A stretch of DNA of 64,000 nt from Arthrobacter sp. TMP15 (lineage in GTDB: Bacteria > Actinomycetota > Actinomycetes > Actinomycetales > Micrococcaceae), in NCBI RefSeq assembly GCF_039529835.1, contig NZ_CP154262.1:2356001-2420000 (forward strand), in the 5' to 3' direction. The notes beneath the pieces were generated by a model. It was not told the origin of the DNA. It saw only the letters and a program-made list of their open reading frames with translations, and made no database searches. Position numbers and translations under genes: made by a program. How positions within the stretch are numbered: the stretch's first letter is position 1; each line of letters begins with the position of its first letter. Of this stretch, positions 7,273 through 16,225 are shown piece by piece.

Positions 7273-10200
7273 CTATTCCAATGTCGGCGCCAAGACCCAC
7301 CACAGAACCTTTCCGGCGTCCCGCACATCGGTGAACAGACGTTCAATTACCGGGAAATCACCTTCACCCCGATCACTGGTAGTGGCCAACGCCACGCCCC
7401 TACCCATCGATTCGTCCCAAGTAATGGCTTTAATGACAGCCCACATCCCGAAGCGATGGGCGTGCAAGACATCCTCGAAATAGGTTGGAGCCTCATCCGG
7501 CACCCCATGTGCAACCCACTCTACAGAAGGATCTAGATCTGCCCGGTGCTGAACAACTTGGATTCGTGCTTTTCGGAGTTTCTCAATTAAGCTTGCGGGC
7601 GAATCCGACCCCACTATGGCAGCGCTAGGAAGCCACGTCTGCGACAACATCCCCCTTACCATCGACTCTGAAAGAACTTGGACTTCAATCGCATAGGACG
7701 GAAGTCCCACATACGAAACAGGTATACCTGCCGTACGAAACATCAACGTTAACGCTTGGTCGGCCAGGTGTGACCGTGCAATACACCGAAGTTGAGACCA
7801 TGCTTCACGGATTCGAGCGCCTTCGTCTGACATCCAAAGGCTTAGTTTCGATCGCCATATCGCAGGATCATCTGTGGCTAGGATCTCGCCGATTTGCTGA
7901 GTGATGCCCTGCCCCTTCCCGCTCAACACAACGCCGCCTGAGGCGGCAACTTCGACAACTCGACGTGAGAACATTGTCGGTGAGTCACGAGCCGAATTTA
8001 CATTGATAGACACCGGATGGGCTTTGTAAACCTTGAGGACTTCATCGTAAGGAACTCCTTCACGCACGAACTTTGCCAACTCTGCTGGAAAACGATACGG
8101 GGAGTCCGGAACATTCACTTGCCTGTCGTATATAGTCAGGCCGTGCACGGCAGCGGCCTCAAGAATCTGGTGCAATTCTACTGACCTCTCCTTAAACCTG
8201 TCACCGTAATATGTCCCAGCGTAAGCTACTGAGTGGTCATAGGGCCGATCGTGGTTCAGAGGGTTGTGAATAATCGGCTGAGCGTAAAAAGGCAGCGAAG
8301 CAGCTGCGCGAATATTGCTCTCTGAGATTCGGAGATAATCTGAAACACGATCACTGTCCGTCGTAAATACGAAGTCCATAAGAGCGGCCGTTCCCTTGAA
8401 ATTATGGAAATGGACAGGATCCTCCTTATTCCAGAAAATCAAAGGAATATTTTTAAGACGGGCTACGTCGACAATCCGCTTAAGATCAGCAATTCGATCC
8501 GGATGATAAGCCACTCCACGGCGCCACTCATCGTTTGGCCCTTCCCACGCCGACTCAATAAATATTGCATCCAAGTTCTCAGCTGCCACCTGCAAGTAAC
8601 CATCATTGCGACGAAGCGGTATCGCCACAAACGATTCTGATACAGTGCGGGTAGTAAACTGATCAGCAATCAAACCAATACGCAGATTCGCCAATTTCCT
8701 TTGGCCAGTTCGCTCCACAAAACCATCATAACTAGCGCAAACCTGCGCTATGTCAATCTCTTGTTGCTCTGTCGTAAGTACAAGGTCAGATTCTTCACGT
8801 AAACCCTCTGCAACGTCCTCGGAAACATTTCCACCCAAACTGGCCAGATCTAGGACAAAAGGCACGCCAACTCGACGCGCCGCTATTAGTCCCGAAACGC
8901 ACGCCCACGCGCTACCACTCCCAACGACAAGCGCCGGTCGGCTGACACGGGCATCTCGAACAATCTGATCGGCTGCGACAAGGACCGAAGCTTCCACCCC
9001 GATTTTCCCAGACACCTGCTGACTTTCAGATTGGGCCCCCAATACTCTTTCATTCATGATCTGAGCCGAGGACAAAAGACATTTTATCCAGTCAGGACGC
9101 GATTCTTTTTCGGTATGTGATGTATCCGAATCCAATACTTCAAGGACTGAATTGTGGATAGTGAGATATACCGACCCGTAGTTCCGTTTCGGAATGGCCG
9201 AAGCTGAACGAATAACACGAATCAGCCCGCGCTCCATAATAAAAGCTCCAAACGTCTCATACGGAAGAGCATCAAACAGGCGCGGATTTTCGTCAATCAG
9301 CTGTTCAACACGTGACTCCCTTCCGTCACGAATTAGTGTGCGAATTAGCCAACCGAAACGAGTGACATCAGGGCGCCTTGAAAATAGTGCCTCCACTCGT
9401 TCGGAAGATATCATCTTTGACGGCTCACGATCGTATTGGACGCTGGTGTCAAAGATCAAATCAGTCCATTTCTTGGAAACAGAATCGATACCGTACACCA
9501 TAACGGCAGTTTTGACATCCACTTGAGCAAGTCGGAAGGATTGAGGGTCACTATTTATTCGACGGATGAAATGCGCTGCTTTAGCGGTGTCTTCGTGTAT
9601 CCATTTAGAATCAAATATTTCAGATGCACCTTCGCGTTCCCAAACAACCGGTATTGCGCCGGAAGCCATACCCTCTATCGGTGCCAAATGGAACGTTTCT
9701 CGTGTACTGGGCGACAGCATCCAACCTATCTTCTGAAACCAGCGCCCCATGTCTGGACCAAAACCATCGAAAGAAACTCTCGACCGCAGGCGCGGGTTCA
9801 TGACCAATCGCTCATAGAAGGCCTCATATGAATCTCGAACAGACTCGTCCTTCCACATCCAGCTATAATCCCAAGGATTACGTCCTCGAATGTGAAGCGT
9901 GTATCTACTATCGTCCTCCAATAGAGCTTCCAATAGATCGAGAGCCCGATCAGGGCGTTTGAGAACTGGAACTATACCAGCTATCCCAATATGGAAACGG
10001 GCATCCGATAACTTTTCACGAGCAAGATCGTAAGAATCGATCATATTCGGAATAACAAAAGAGTTTGCCTCTTGCCAATTCAATTCGGCAATAACTTTGG
10101 ATCGGTAAAACGCAGACACAAACACAAAACCGTCAACATTGCTAATATTAATGTCCCTGATCCAATCAGAAAACAACTCATATCCATGAAAATGAATGAT

Positions 10201-11694
10201 TAATTTCTGTCCAGGTCGCTTCTCCCACGAGTACCATACCGAATTATGAGATGCGAATTCGCAGACCACAATGTCGGCCCAATCCGCATTAGCTTGACTA
10301 ACAGACACGTCCTGTACGTTCTGTTGAACCCATTTTTCAATGCGAACCTCATGCTCACCTCGGACAGATAGTTGATCGATTAGATCACCTGCAAATTTAA
10401 AATCATGTCCAACAAAAAGAATTTTCTTTGTCGGCTCGTCTCCGTTTGGGGTGAAATGACCCACAGAAGCATGATCTGCTAATTCAGCCAACTTTTCCGC
10501 CATGGACTCGCAACCTACTAACACGCCGTCCAAATCCAACCACGGAAGGACAACAGTCTTCCCAGTTATCTCTGGAATTCTAGTCTCAAGGATTGACCGT
10601 ATGCCCTCAGAGGGAACAACGATTCGGCGTATTTTAGCGAAAAGTTCTGCTTCTTTATGAAAGAGTTTCCTCTTCGCATCACTCCAGTCAACAGCAGTCA
10701 AAGTGGGCCAAACACGTTTGCGTAAAAACGAATTCGTTGCCGCACTTTTTACGGTTTCAATATCCGCTGGTAGAACGATGTTACAACCAAGACTTCGAGC
10801 CGCGACTGCAAGATACCAGCCAGCGTAACGTGGAGCCAGTACTCCATCTATCAAATGGCGTTCCACAATTTGTGGACTTATGGTTATGCAATTGTTTCGC
10901 CGAATATCAAGCCCATCATGGACTTCAAGTCCATTTGCTGTCAGCCGGATGATTTGAACATCCCGAGACCCCATTTCGTACGCACTGGAGTAAAAGTCGA
11001 CCGGGCTCGCAGCATGCGTTGGGTTCGCATCTCCCCGGATACCAGGTGCGGTAGACGCCACCAAATCATCGAAAATTAAGACTCTATGTCGGGCTCTAAC
11101 GAAAGACACAATTTGACGAGGAGTCACGGAATTCACTGGAGATGGTGACCCAGCATTGCTTGACGTACATAAAATGAGGATTTTCGTCGCAAATTCGGGA
11201 ACAAGTTGAATCAGCGCGACTCTAGAGAACTCGTCATCGACGATCACCAGACAAGACGCGTCAAGAGTCAAATGAATTGCCTTGCGGGCAGCATCAGAAT
11301 CATCTAAGTCCGACATTAGATCATTTTTGGAGAACCAAGATATCAATTTCCCTTCAGCCTTGGGATCCGCCGCGATGCATTTTGACAGGCTCAGTCCATG
11401 TGCAAAAATATATTCGGCCAGGCCATTATCCAGACGTTTGACTGCCTGCGCGGCGTAGATCTCGGTTTGGATCTGCCCGGACATGTCCAGTTCAATACCC
11501 ACCACCCGGCTTTCGAGTCCATCCTCCTCATATAGGTTTGTAATTTTATGAGGGATGAGAGTCGCAATCCCAGTGTCCTCTGCGAGCATCCCGCGGACAA
11601 GGGCGTCGTTCCTCCCCGACGCGTCATCAAAATTCTCCGATCCTGCAAGGAGAATGAGATCCTTTGACTGTTCGTGAACAATTTTGCTAATCAT
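7273..11694 (-). CDS. Giant multi-domain glycosyltransferase (GT-B, CgeB-like, degenerate GT2)
   Basis: From the ATG at 11694 the protein has 1473 residues. Residues 1-420 are unrecognised. Residues 423-745 form a GT-B glycosyltransferase-like module (ILFVGHDFKFAGDL; RETFHLAPIEGMASGAIPVV). Residues about 890-985 resemble the N-half of a GT4 domain (LIAARRVGVPFVLDL) without its sugar-nucleotide-binding half. Residues 1004-1325 match the CgeB-like family (FWNKEDPVHFHNF; DSPTMFSRRVVEVAASGG). Residues 1330-1425 look like a GT2 domain without an acidic DxD motif. I chose 11694 over 11796 because AAAGGA lies 6 bases upstream and the 4-base ATGATTAG-type junction with the previous gene suggests coupling. 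It presumably adds sugars to the surface polymer. The C-terminus lies 54 bases from an IS end, so some truncation is possible. Confidence 0.7.
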   Translation of the reverse strand: MISKIVHEQSKDLILLAGSENFDDASGRNDALVRGMLAEDTGIATLIPHKITNLYEEDGLESRVVGIELDMSGQIQTEIYAAQAVKRLDNGLAEYIFAHGLSLSKCIAADPKAEGKLISWFSKNDLMSDLDDSDAARKAIHLTLDASCLVIVDDEFSRVALIQLVPEFATKILILCTSSNAGSPSPVNSVTPRQIVSFVRARHRVLIFDDLVASTAPGIRGDANPTHAASPVDFYSSAYEMGSRDVQIIRLTANGLEVHDGLDIRRNNCITISPQIVERHLIDGVLAPRYAGWYLAVAARSLGCNIVLPADIETVKSAATNSFLRKRVWPTLTAVDWSDAKRKLFHKEAELFAKIRRIVVPSEGIRSILETRIPEITGKTVVLPWLDLDGVLVGCESMAEKLAELADHASVGHFTPNGDEPTKKILFVGHDFKFAGDLIDQLSVRGEHEVRIEKWVQQNVQDVSVSQANADWADIVVCEFASHNSVWYSWEKRPGQKLIIHFHGYELFSDWIRDINISNVDGFVFVSAFYRSKVIAELNWQEANSFVIPNMIDSYDLAREKLSDARFHIGIAGIVPVLKRPDRALDLLEALLEDDSRYTLHIRGRNPWDYSWMWKDESVRDSYEAFYERLVMNPRLRSRVSFDGFGPDMGRWFQKIGWMLSPSTRETFHLAPIEGMASGAIPVVWEREGASEIFDSKWIHEDTAKAAHFIRRINSDPQSFRLAQVDVKTAVMVYGIDSVSKKWTDLIFDTSVQYDREPSKMISSERVEALFSRRPDVTRFGWLIRTLIRDGRESRVEQLIDENPRLFDALPYETFGAFIMERGLIRVIRSASAIPKRNYGSVYLTIHNSVLEVLDSDTSHTEKESRPDWIKCLLSSAQIMNERVLGAQSESQQVSGKIGVEASVLVAADQIVRDARVSRPALVVGSGSAWACVSGLIAARRVGVPFVLDLASLGGNVSEDVAEGLREESDLVLTTEQQEIDIAQVCASYDGFVERTGQRKLANLRIGLIADQFTTRTVSESFVAIPLRRNDGYLQVAAENLDAIFIESAWEGPNDEWRRGVAYHPDRIADLKRIVDVARLKNIPLIFWNKEDPVHFHNFKGTAALMDFVFTTDSDRVSDYLRISESNIRAAASLPFYAQPIIHNPLNHDRPYDHSVAYAGTYYGDRFKERSVELHQILEAAAVHGLTIYDRQVNVPDSPYRFPAELAKFVREGVPYDEVLKVYKAHPVSINVNSARDSPTMFSRRVVEVAASGGVVLSGKGQGITQQIGEILATDDPAIWRSKLSLWMSDEGARIREAWSQLRCIARSHLADQALTLMFRTAGIPVSYVGLPSYAIEVQVLSESMVRGMLSQTWLPSAAIVGSDSPASLIEKLRKARIQVVQHRADLDPSVEWVAHGVPDEAPTYFEDVLHAHRFGMWAVIKAITWDESMGRGVALATTSDRGEGDFPVIERLFTDVRDAGKVLWWVLAPTLE

Positions 11695-12217
11695 TGTTTG
11701 TCCTTTCGCTGTAGTCGCTCGCCACGTGAAAGATTTTTCTTCGGCGCGGCTGTTCAGGCATCGCAAGCCAGAACTCCTGTGACGGAAACCGTACATGTGC
11801 TGAATTTCTTATCTCATGCGAGTAGTTCTGATCTGGCCAGTCATTATCGATATAGATAAATGTTCGCCCATGCTTTGTGGACCACTTCTCGATTCGAAGA
11901 ATTTCTTCGATAAGAAGTCCTCCGGATTCGGATTCGACTCCAAACCAGCTGCCATCATAGAGTGCCGCACGTTCGACAACGATGAAAGTCGGGCGAAATT
12001 TATCAATAGTACTAACCAACGTGTCCGGATACAACGGAACTGTAAGGTAGTACCGTGCTATTTCAGCAGATAAAACCTCGCTAGCAATAATGCCAACAAT
12101 ATCATTCGGGTATGCTATCGCCGTTGTCACTGGCCTAACTCCAGTCAATTCTGTGAAATTCATTTTCGTAAGGTTCGGGGGCAATGGGGTAGAGGACCTA
12201 CCAACCTGAGTGTTCAT
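11687..12217 (-). CDS. Small protein resembling the N-domain of CgeB-like glycosyltransferases
   Basis: The 176-residue frame starts at ATG 12217, with GGAAAGG 10 bases upstream. Residues in the middle (FRPTFIVVERAALYDGSWF; EEILRIEKWSTKHGRTFIY; IDNDWPDQNY) follow the spacing of the CgeB N-domain in neighbouring proteins (DALFVESAWDGIDGLW; LKSIIKWANEMQVPTIFWN; KEDPVHF). The catalytic C-half is absent. It overlaps the giant glycosyltransferase by 8 bases, so the two are probably translated together. It may be an accessory subunit or a leftover of a split gene. The family link is my own reading and not proven. Confidence 0.5.
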   Translation of the reverse strand: MNTQVGRSSTPLPPNLTKMNFTELTGVRPVTTAIAYPNDIVGIIASEVLSAEIARYYLTVPLYPDTLVSTIDKFRPTFIVVERAALYDGSWFGVESESGGLLIEEILRIEKWSTKHGRTFIYIDNDWPDQNYSHEIRNSAHVRFPSQEFWLAMPEQPRRRKIFHVASDYSERTNND

Positions 12218-12275
12218 TAATTGGTAACCTTTCCTTCGGATAATGCAAATATGCAATATCTATTATGTTTTATGT

Positions 12276-12303
12276 GTTATGTGAATGCAATTAGCGTCGT
12301 CAA
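12276..12303 (-). promoter_or_regulatory. Possible promoter for the CgeB-N/giant glycosyltransferase pair
   Basis: On the minus strand TTGACG (12303-12298), a 16-base spacer and CATAAC (12281-12276) resemble a vegetative promoter about 60 bases upstream of the ATG at 12217. The region is AT-rich. Confidence 0.3.
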
Positions 12304-12623
12304 GTAATTCTATCCATTTCAGTTGAGACACACAGGATACACATGATGCTCGGCAGTCGAGGACTTCGATAAACCAACACTGGACGGCTAGCTTCTCTTG
12401 TCGAATACTTTCAAAACATTACCCTCTGTAGTTGTCGTAATTCTTCCCCTATATGCAATGTTTGAAAGAAACAAATTTACCTATCGCAGACTTACTATAG
12501 TTATTCTCAAGCGGTTTCTGATAATTCGCAATTTTCCTATGCCAGACTTTCGTCGGTAAGTAAATCCTCATCATGACTGATTGGAACACTTGTAAATAAA
12601 GACAGATTTACAAGACCTGTTTA
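12304..12623. other. AT-rich non-coding gap
   Basis: About 320 bases between the CgeB-N gene and the decayed heparinase gene. I find no convincing frame, RNA gene or terminator. It is likely the former downstream region of the broken gene plus upstream sequence for the next one. Confidence 0.5.
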
Positions 12624-13239
12624 TCATTGCAGTCCGCCTACCCATACCCATCGCGTCGTAAGTGCGCGCCGGCACGCACGGTCATCCATCTTCCGTAAAA
12701 GGACACGGACGCGGTAACGACCTGCCCCCAAAAGTTTCCAATGATATTCTGCATATTTAGAATCAGGGATGCGGTCTATTATTTTAATACCTCTATATAG
12801 TCTCAGTGAGACGTCATATGATCCAGTGATACTTAACTTGATCGATATGGCTGATTCTTCATTTAAATAAGAAATGCTGGCCGAAGGATCCGTTCTAGGT
12901 AGAGTGCGATCTGCGTAGCTGAAAGATCTCGAGAGAAATTTGGTTGCAACATTTGCCCGAACACGGTCGAAGGAGAGAACGATAACAGTCGGCACAACGT
13001 CAGTCCCAAGATTCCAGTCTATGCCGAAATGGCTTGCAATCTCTGCTTCGATGACGTCGGACACATCAATCACTGATTCACCGTCTACGTCGTTGATGTT
13101 GACAGTCCTACGAAGTTTCGTTTTGTGGAGCTTCTCCTTGGTTCCAACAACCGAGAGCAGGTTGTCACTCTCCTTACCGACACGCATTTTAAAGGTGTCA
13201 GCCCGGTCGTCGGTGCGACGTACGCTTCTGCGATTTACG
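12624..13239 (-). pseudogene. Decayed paralogue of the heparinase/hydrolase fusion
   Basis: The minus-strand frame aligns with the C-terminal half of the 901-residue protein at 16818-19523. It begins at VNRRSVRRTDDRADTFK (against VNGKSVRRTDTHADTVH, residue 397 of the relative). After DWNLGTDVVP it jumps to VLSFDRVRANVATKF, losing about 55 residues. After RTLPRTDP it jumps to the C-terminal domain (GRYRVRVLLRKMDDR), losing the whole hydrolase domain. Both gaps keep the frame. The N-terminal 395 residues are cut off by an ISL3 end at 13240. The apparent longer frame to 14186 is antisense to the transposase. Confidence 0.75.
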
Positions 13240-13315
13240 GGCTCTTCCGAATCCAGAGTGTAGTCAGGTCTGGCGCGCGTGATTTCTGGGGCGGGGATCT
13301 CGTTTGGGCGTAGGT

Positions 13316-13358
13316 GAGGGCCTTGGTAGAGAATCAGATTGTCTACAGCAAGGCCCTC
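13316..13358 (+). promoter_or_regulatory. Subterminal hairpin in the ISL3 leader (copy 3)
   Basis: GAGGGCCTTG-GTAGA at 13316-13330 pairs with TCTAC-AG-CAAGGCCCTC at 13342-13358: a 10-bp stem, a two-base bulge and a 5-bp stem around an 11-base loop. It ends one base before the normal transposase start position. Confidence 0.55.
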
Positions 13359-14547
13359 GTATTCAACGCTACCTTCCAATGCCCTGACCTGACTACTTTC
13401 TGCCGCGCTGACGGGCTTGGCTTGGAGGCGACCGGGCAATTCCTTGCTGCCGATCGTGCCGTGATTGCCTGTCGTGTGGTGGCCACGGATCAATGGTGCC
13501 GAAAGTGTGGCTCCGAAGGTATCTTGCGGGACACATTGACGCGGGAACTCGGCCATGAACCTTTCGGCTGGCGGCCTACGACTTTGTTGGTTCGGGTCCG
13601 CCGTTATCGGTGTGCCGGGTGTGGTCATGTCTGGCGGCAAGACACTTCCCAGGCGGCTGAACCCAGATCGAAGCTTTCCCGCCGTCGCCTGGTGTGGGCG
13701 TTGGAAGGCACCGTCTGTCAGCACCTCACCGTTGCCCGCGTCGCAGAGGGGCTGGGAGTGTCTTGGAATACCGCAAACAAAGCTGTTTTGGTCGAAGGGT
13801 GGCGGGTGCTGATCAATGACCCCATACGCTTCGACGGGGTAAAGATCTTCGGTGTTGATGAGCACGTCTGGCGCGACTCCCGACATGGAGACAAATACGT
13901 CACCGTGATCATCGACCTCACCTCGGTAAGGGATAAGATCGGCCCGTCCAGGCTGCTGGACATGGTGGAGGGCCGCTCCAAACAGGTCTTCGCTACCTGG
14001 CTGAAACAACGCTCCCAAGCATGGCGGGACGAGGTGGAAGTCGTGGCCATGGACGGATTCTCCGGGTTCAAAAGTGCCGCAGCCGAGGAACTCCCCCGCC
14101 GCTGTTGCGGTGATGGATCTGTTCCATGTCGTCCGGCTTGCCAGCGATGCGCTCGATGACTGCCGGCGCCGTGTACAGCGAACCACGTGCGGGCACCGGG
14201 GACGGGCCGGAGATCCGCTCTACAAAGCCCGGCTGACGCTGCATACCGGTGACGGGCTACTGACCGAGAAACAACAAAAGCGAATCACTGACCTGTTCGC
14301 TGAGGATAAACACATCATGGTCGAAGCGACGTGGGGCGTCTATCAGCGCATGATCGCCGCTTACCGGGAGAAAGACCGGGCCCACGGTAAGAAGCTGATG
14401 CAAGCCCTCATTGACTCCCTCAGTACCGGGGTTCCTGCCGCACTGAAAGAACTGAAAAAGATGGGCGGAACACTCAAACGTAGGGCAATCGATATCCTCG
14501 CGTACTTCGACCGCCCAGGGACCTCAAACGGTGCTACTGATGCAATC
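13359..14547 (+). pseudogene. ISL3 transposase, frameshifted and truncated (copy 3)
   Basis: Residues read VFNATFQCPDLTTFC from 13359; relatives start MFNATF, so the GTA at 13359 may be a decayed GTG start. The frame carries the zinc domain (CRKCGSEG, CAGCGHVW), the HTH (RVAEGLGVSWNTANKAV) and the DDE core (IFGVDEHVWRD; VVAMDGFSGFKSAAAEELP). One extra C in the run at about 14091-14096 shifts the frame. It resumes as VMDLFHVVRLASDALDDCR and continues to GTSNGATDAIQ, where homology ends. It is inactive. Confidence 0.8.
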
Positions 14548-14567
14548 CAATGCCGACATCGGCATTG
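14548..14567. repeat. Palindrome at the fusion of two inverted ISL3 fragments
   Basis: CAATGCCGA-CA-TCGGCATTG has perfect 9-bp arms and a 2-base centre. It lies where the plus-strand transposase (TDAIQCR) meets the minus-strand transposase (TEAVQCR), in the same codons of both. Confidence 0.8.
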
Positions 14568-14999
14568 CACGGCCTCCGTTGGGCCATTGGAAGCGCCCTG
14601 AGTTTTGAAGTAGGCGAGTATTTCTTGCCGCCAGGACTTCAAAGTCTGTCCGAGCCGAGCAACTTCCGGAATCGAGCACGACGGGAAAGACGCCAGAGCT
14701 TTGGCCACGAGTTCGCGCCCGCGTTCCGGGGCTGCGTGGTAGACGGCCCGGACTTGCTGGTAGCACTGCCAAGCGAGCGTGACCTAGTGGTTCGGGTCCC
14801 CGGCTTCAAGCTTCGCGTTCAGCCGGGCTACCTGCTTCTCACTGAGATGCCCAGCCCCGATCTGCAGGGGACGGCGAATTTCAAACAGCGGATCGACTTT
14901 GCGGCCACGGTGGCCGAGTGTGTCTTGCTGAACCCGGCGGCGAACGTCATCAACCATCGCGGAGGCAAGTTTCACCACATGGAAAGCATCCAGGACCCA
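14560..14999 (-). pseudogene. ISL3 transposase C-terminal fragment (copy 4)
   Basis: The minus strand reads VLDAFHVVKLASAMVDDVRRR from about 14999, then HRGRKVDPLFEIRRPLQ, a TAG after DPNH (14784-14786), and VTLAWQCYQQVRAVYHAAP to ASNGPTEAVQCR near 14560. Both the N-terminal half and the extreme C-terminus are missing. It is a third variant of ISL3, fused tail to tail to copy 3. Confidence 0.7.
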
Positions 15000-15144
15000 G
15001 GACTCCGGACTCCGGACATGGTGAGGATGCGACTTTCGTAGTTTGTTGAATTACCGAGGTTCTTACTTTGGCTCGGGCTGATAATTCCATACTCACTGTG
15101 AGATAATAAGGGCGTGATGATTTCCTGCGTGGGTGGGTGAAACA

Positions 15145-15957
15145 ATGGTTTCAATGACTACCCAAACCGCCCTTCCCGTGCTGCCGGACCTCGGCGCTGT
15201 GCTCATGGGCGAGCGTGCGGCCCTGCTGGAAAACGCCACTGGTGGCAAGGTCTTCATTAACGGGCAGTTGGCTTATGTGTGGGGTGCGGGCCAAGACGGT
15301 CTGCGCCGGCTGGCGGCCTCCCAACTAGTCGATACCGGTGCCGCCTAGGTCAACGAGGTCGCCGCAGCTTTCGGCGTCAACACGGAGTCGTTGCGGCGCT
15401 GGCGCAAGTCCCTTGAAGGTACTGGCCTGAAGGGGCTGGCGCCGGTGAAGAAGGGACCCAAACGCCCCTCCCTGCTCACGGAAGCCAAGGCAGCGCAGAT
15501 TCGTGCTGTTCGTGCCGGCGGTGCGAGCTTGCGGGCGACCGCCGAAGCTACCGGGGTTTCCACCGATACGGTCCGTCGCGACATGGCCACCCTGACGGAA
15601 ACACCGGCAACTGAATTTACCCACGATTCTGTAGTGCCCCTTGAAGCAGCGCAACAGCCTGTGTTGCAGGCCCCGGTGGCCCGCAACGGGGAGCGGGCAC
15701 CAGCACGGGCCGGGCTCTTTGAATGCGCGGCACCGGTGTTCGCCGAATGCGCGGCACCGGTGTTCGCCCCGGCCGCCCATGTTCGCCATGCCGGACTGTT
15801 CCTGGCCTTCCCGGCACTGGAAACTACCGGCCTGCTCAGCAGCGCCAAAGCCACTTACGGTTCATTGCCGGATGGCTTCTATGGCCTCGAAACGATCCTG
15901 GTCGATGCTGTGCTGCGGGCGTTGGCCGGAGAAGCCCGGGCCGAGGGTGCTACCCGC
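15145..15957 (+). pseudogene. Helix-turn-helix transposase-like gene, stop-broken and truncated
   Basis: The frame starts at ATG 15145 (or 15154) and reads AYVWGAGQDGLRRLAASQLV. A TAG at 15346-15348 interrupts it, where a glutamine codon would fit (GAA-stop-VNEVAAAFGV). The same frame continues with two HTH-like segments (NEVAAAFGVNTESLRRWRK; ASLRATAEATGVSTDTVRR) and a region ending YGSLPDGFYGLETILVDAVL. This layout recalls a family of large transposase-like proteins whose catalytic part follows. Here that part is replaced at 15958 by an ISL3 tail. A 24-bp tandem duplication lies inside. Family assignment is tentative. Confidence 0.55.
15721..15768 (+). repeat. 24-bp tandem duplication
   Basis: A 24-base unit (15721-15744) is repeated exactly at 15745-15768, encoding ECAAPVFA twice in frame. 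It looks like a recent slippage event in a decaying gene. Confidence 0.9.
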
Positions 15958-16188
15958 TTTGGCGGACCATTTGCCGGTGGTGGAAAGAGATCGAGGTCCT
16001 CATCGTCACCGGCGCCACTACCGGAAAAGTCGAAGCGAACAACACCTCCATCAAGCACATCAAACGCACCGCCCGCGGCCACCGCAACCGAAACAACTAC
16101 AGATCAGTTATTCTCTTGAGAAGTGCCGCCCGGACGATGGCATGACACTCAGCCCGGGAATCCGAATCCCCACGAACCACCAAGAGCC
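15958..16188 (+). pseudogene. ISL3 3' tail with terminal repeat (fragment 5)
   Basis: From 15958 the sequence reads RTICRWWKEIEVLIVTGATTG, then VEANNTSIKHIKRTARG to a stop near 16145, followed by the ISL3 terminal repeat ending at 16188 (CACGAACCACCAAGAGCC). Only the last 60 or so codons remain. It is nearly identical to 16463-16693 (offset 505 bases). Confidence 0.8.
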
Positions 16189-16225
16189 CCCAAACCCGTC
16201 ACCAGACCGTGTCCGGAGTCCTGGG

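Larger units (their letters stand above)
13240..14567 (+). mobile_element. ISL3-family element of a second subgroup (copy 3), 3' end lost
   Basis: It starts with GGCTCTTCCGAATCCAGAG at 13240, a terminal repeat of ISL3 type, and carries a transposase of a different subgroup from copies 1 and 2. The right end is missing: after the GTSNGATDAIQ motif the sequence turns into the reverse complement of another ISL3 copy through a palindrome at 14548-14567. The left end truncates the heparinase-like pseudogene. Confidence 0.75.

Noticed and set aside
12624-14186. A single 520-residue minus-strand frame
   Set aside because: Only the part up to about 13239 aligns with the heparinase-like paralogue. 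The rest is antisense to the ISL3 copy 3 transposase.
14550-15041. Plus-strand frame of 163 residues
   Set aside because: It is the antisense of the ISL3 copy 4 fragment, which has clear family motifs on the minus strand.
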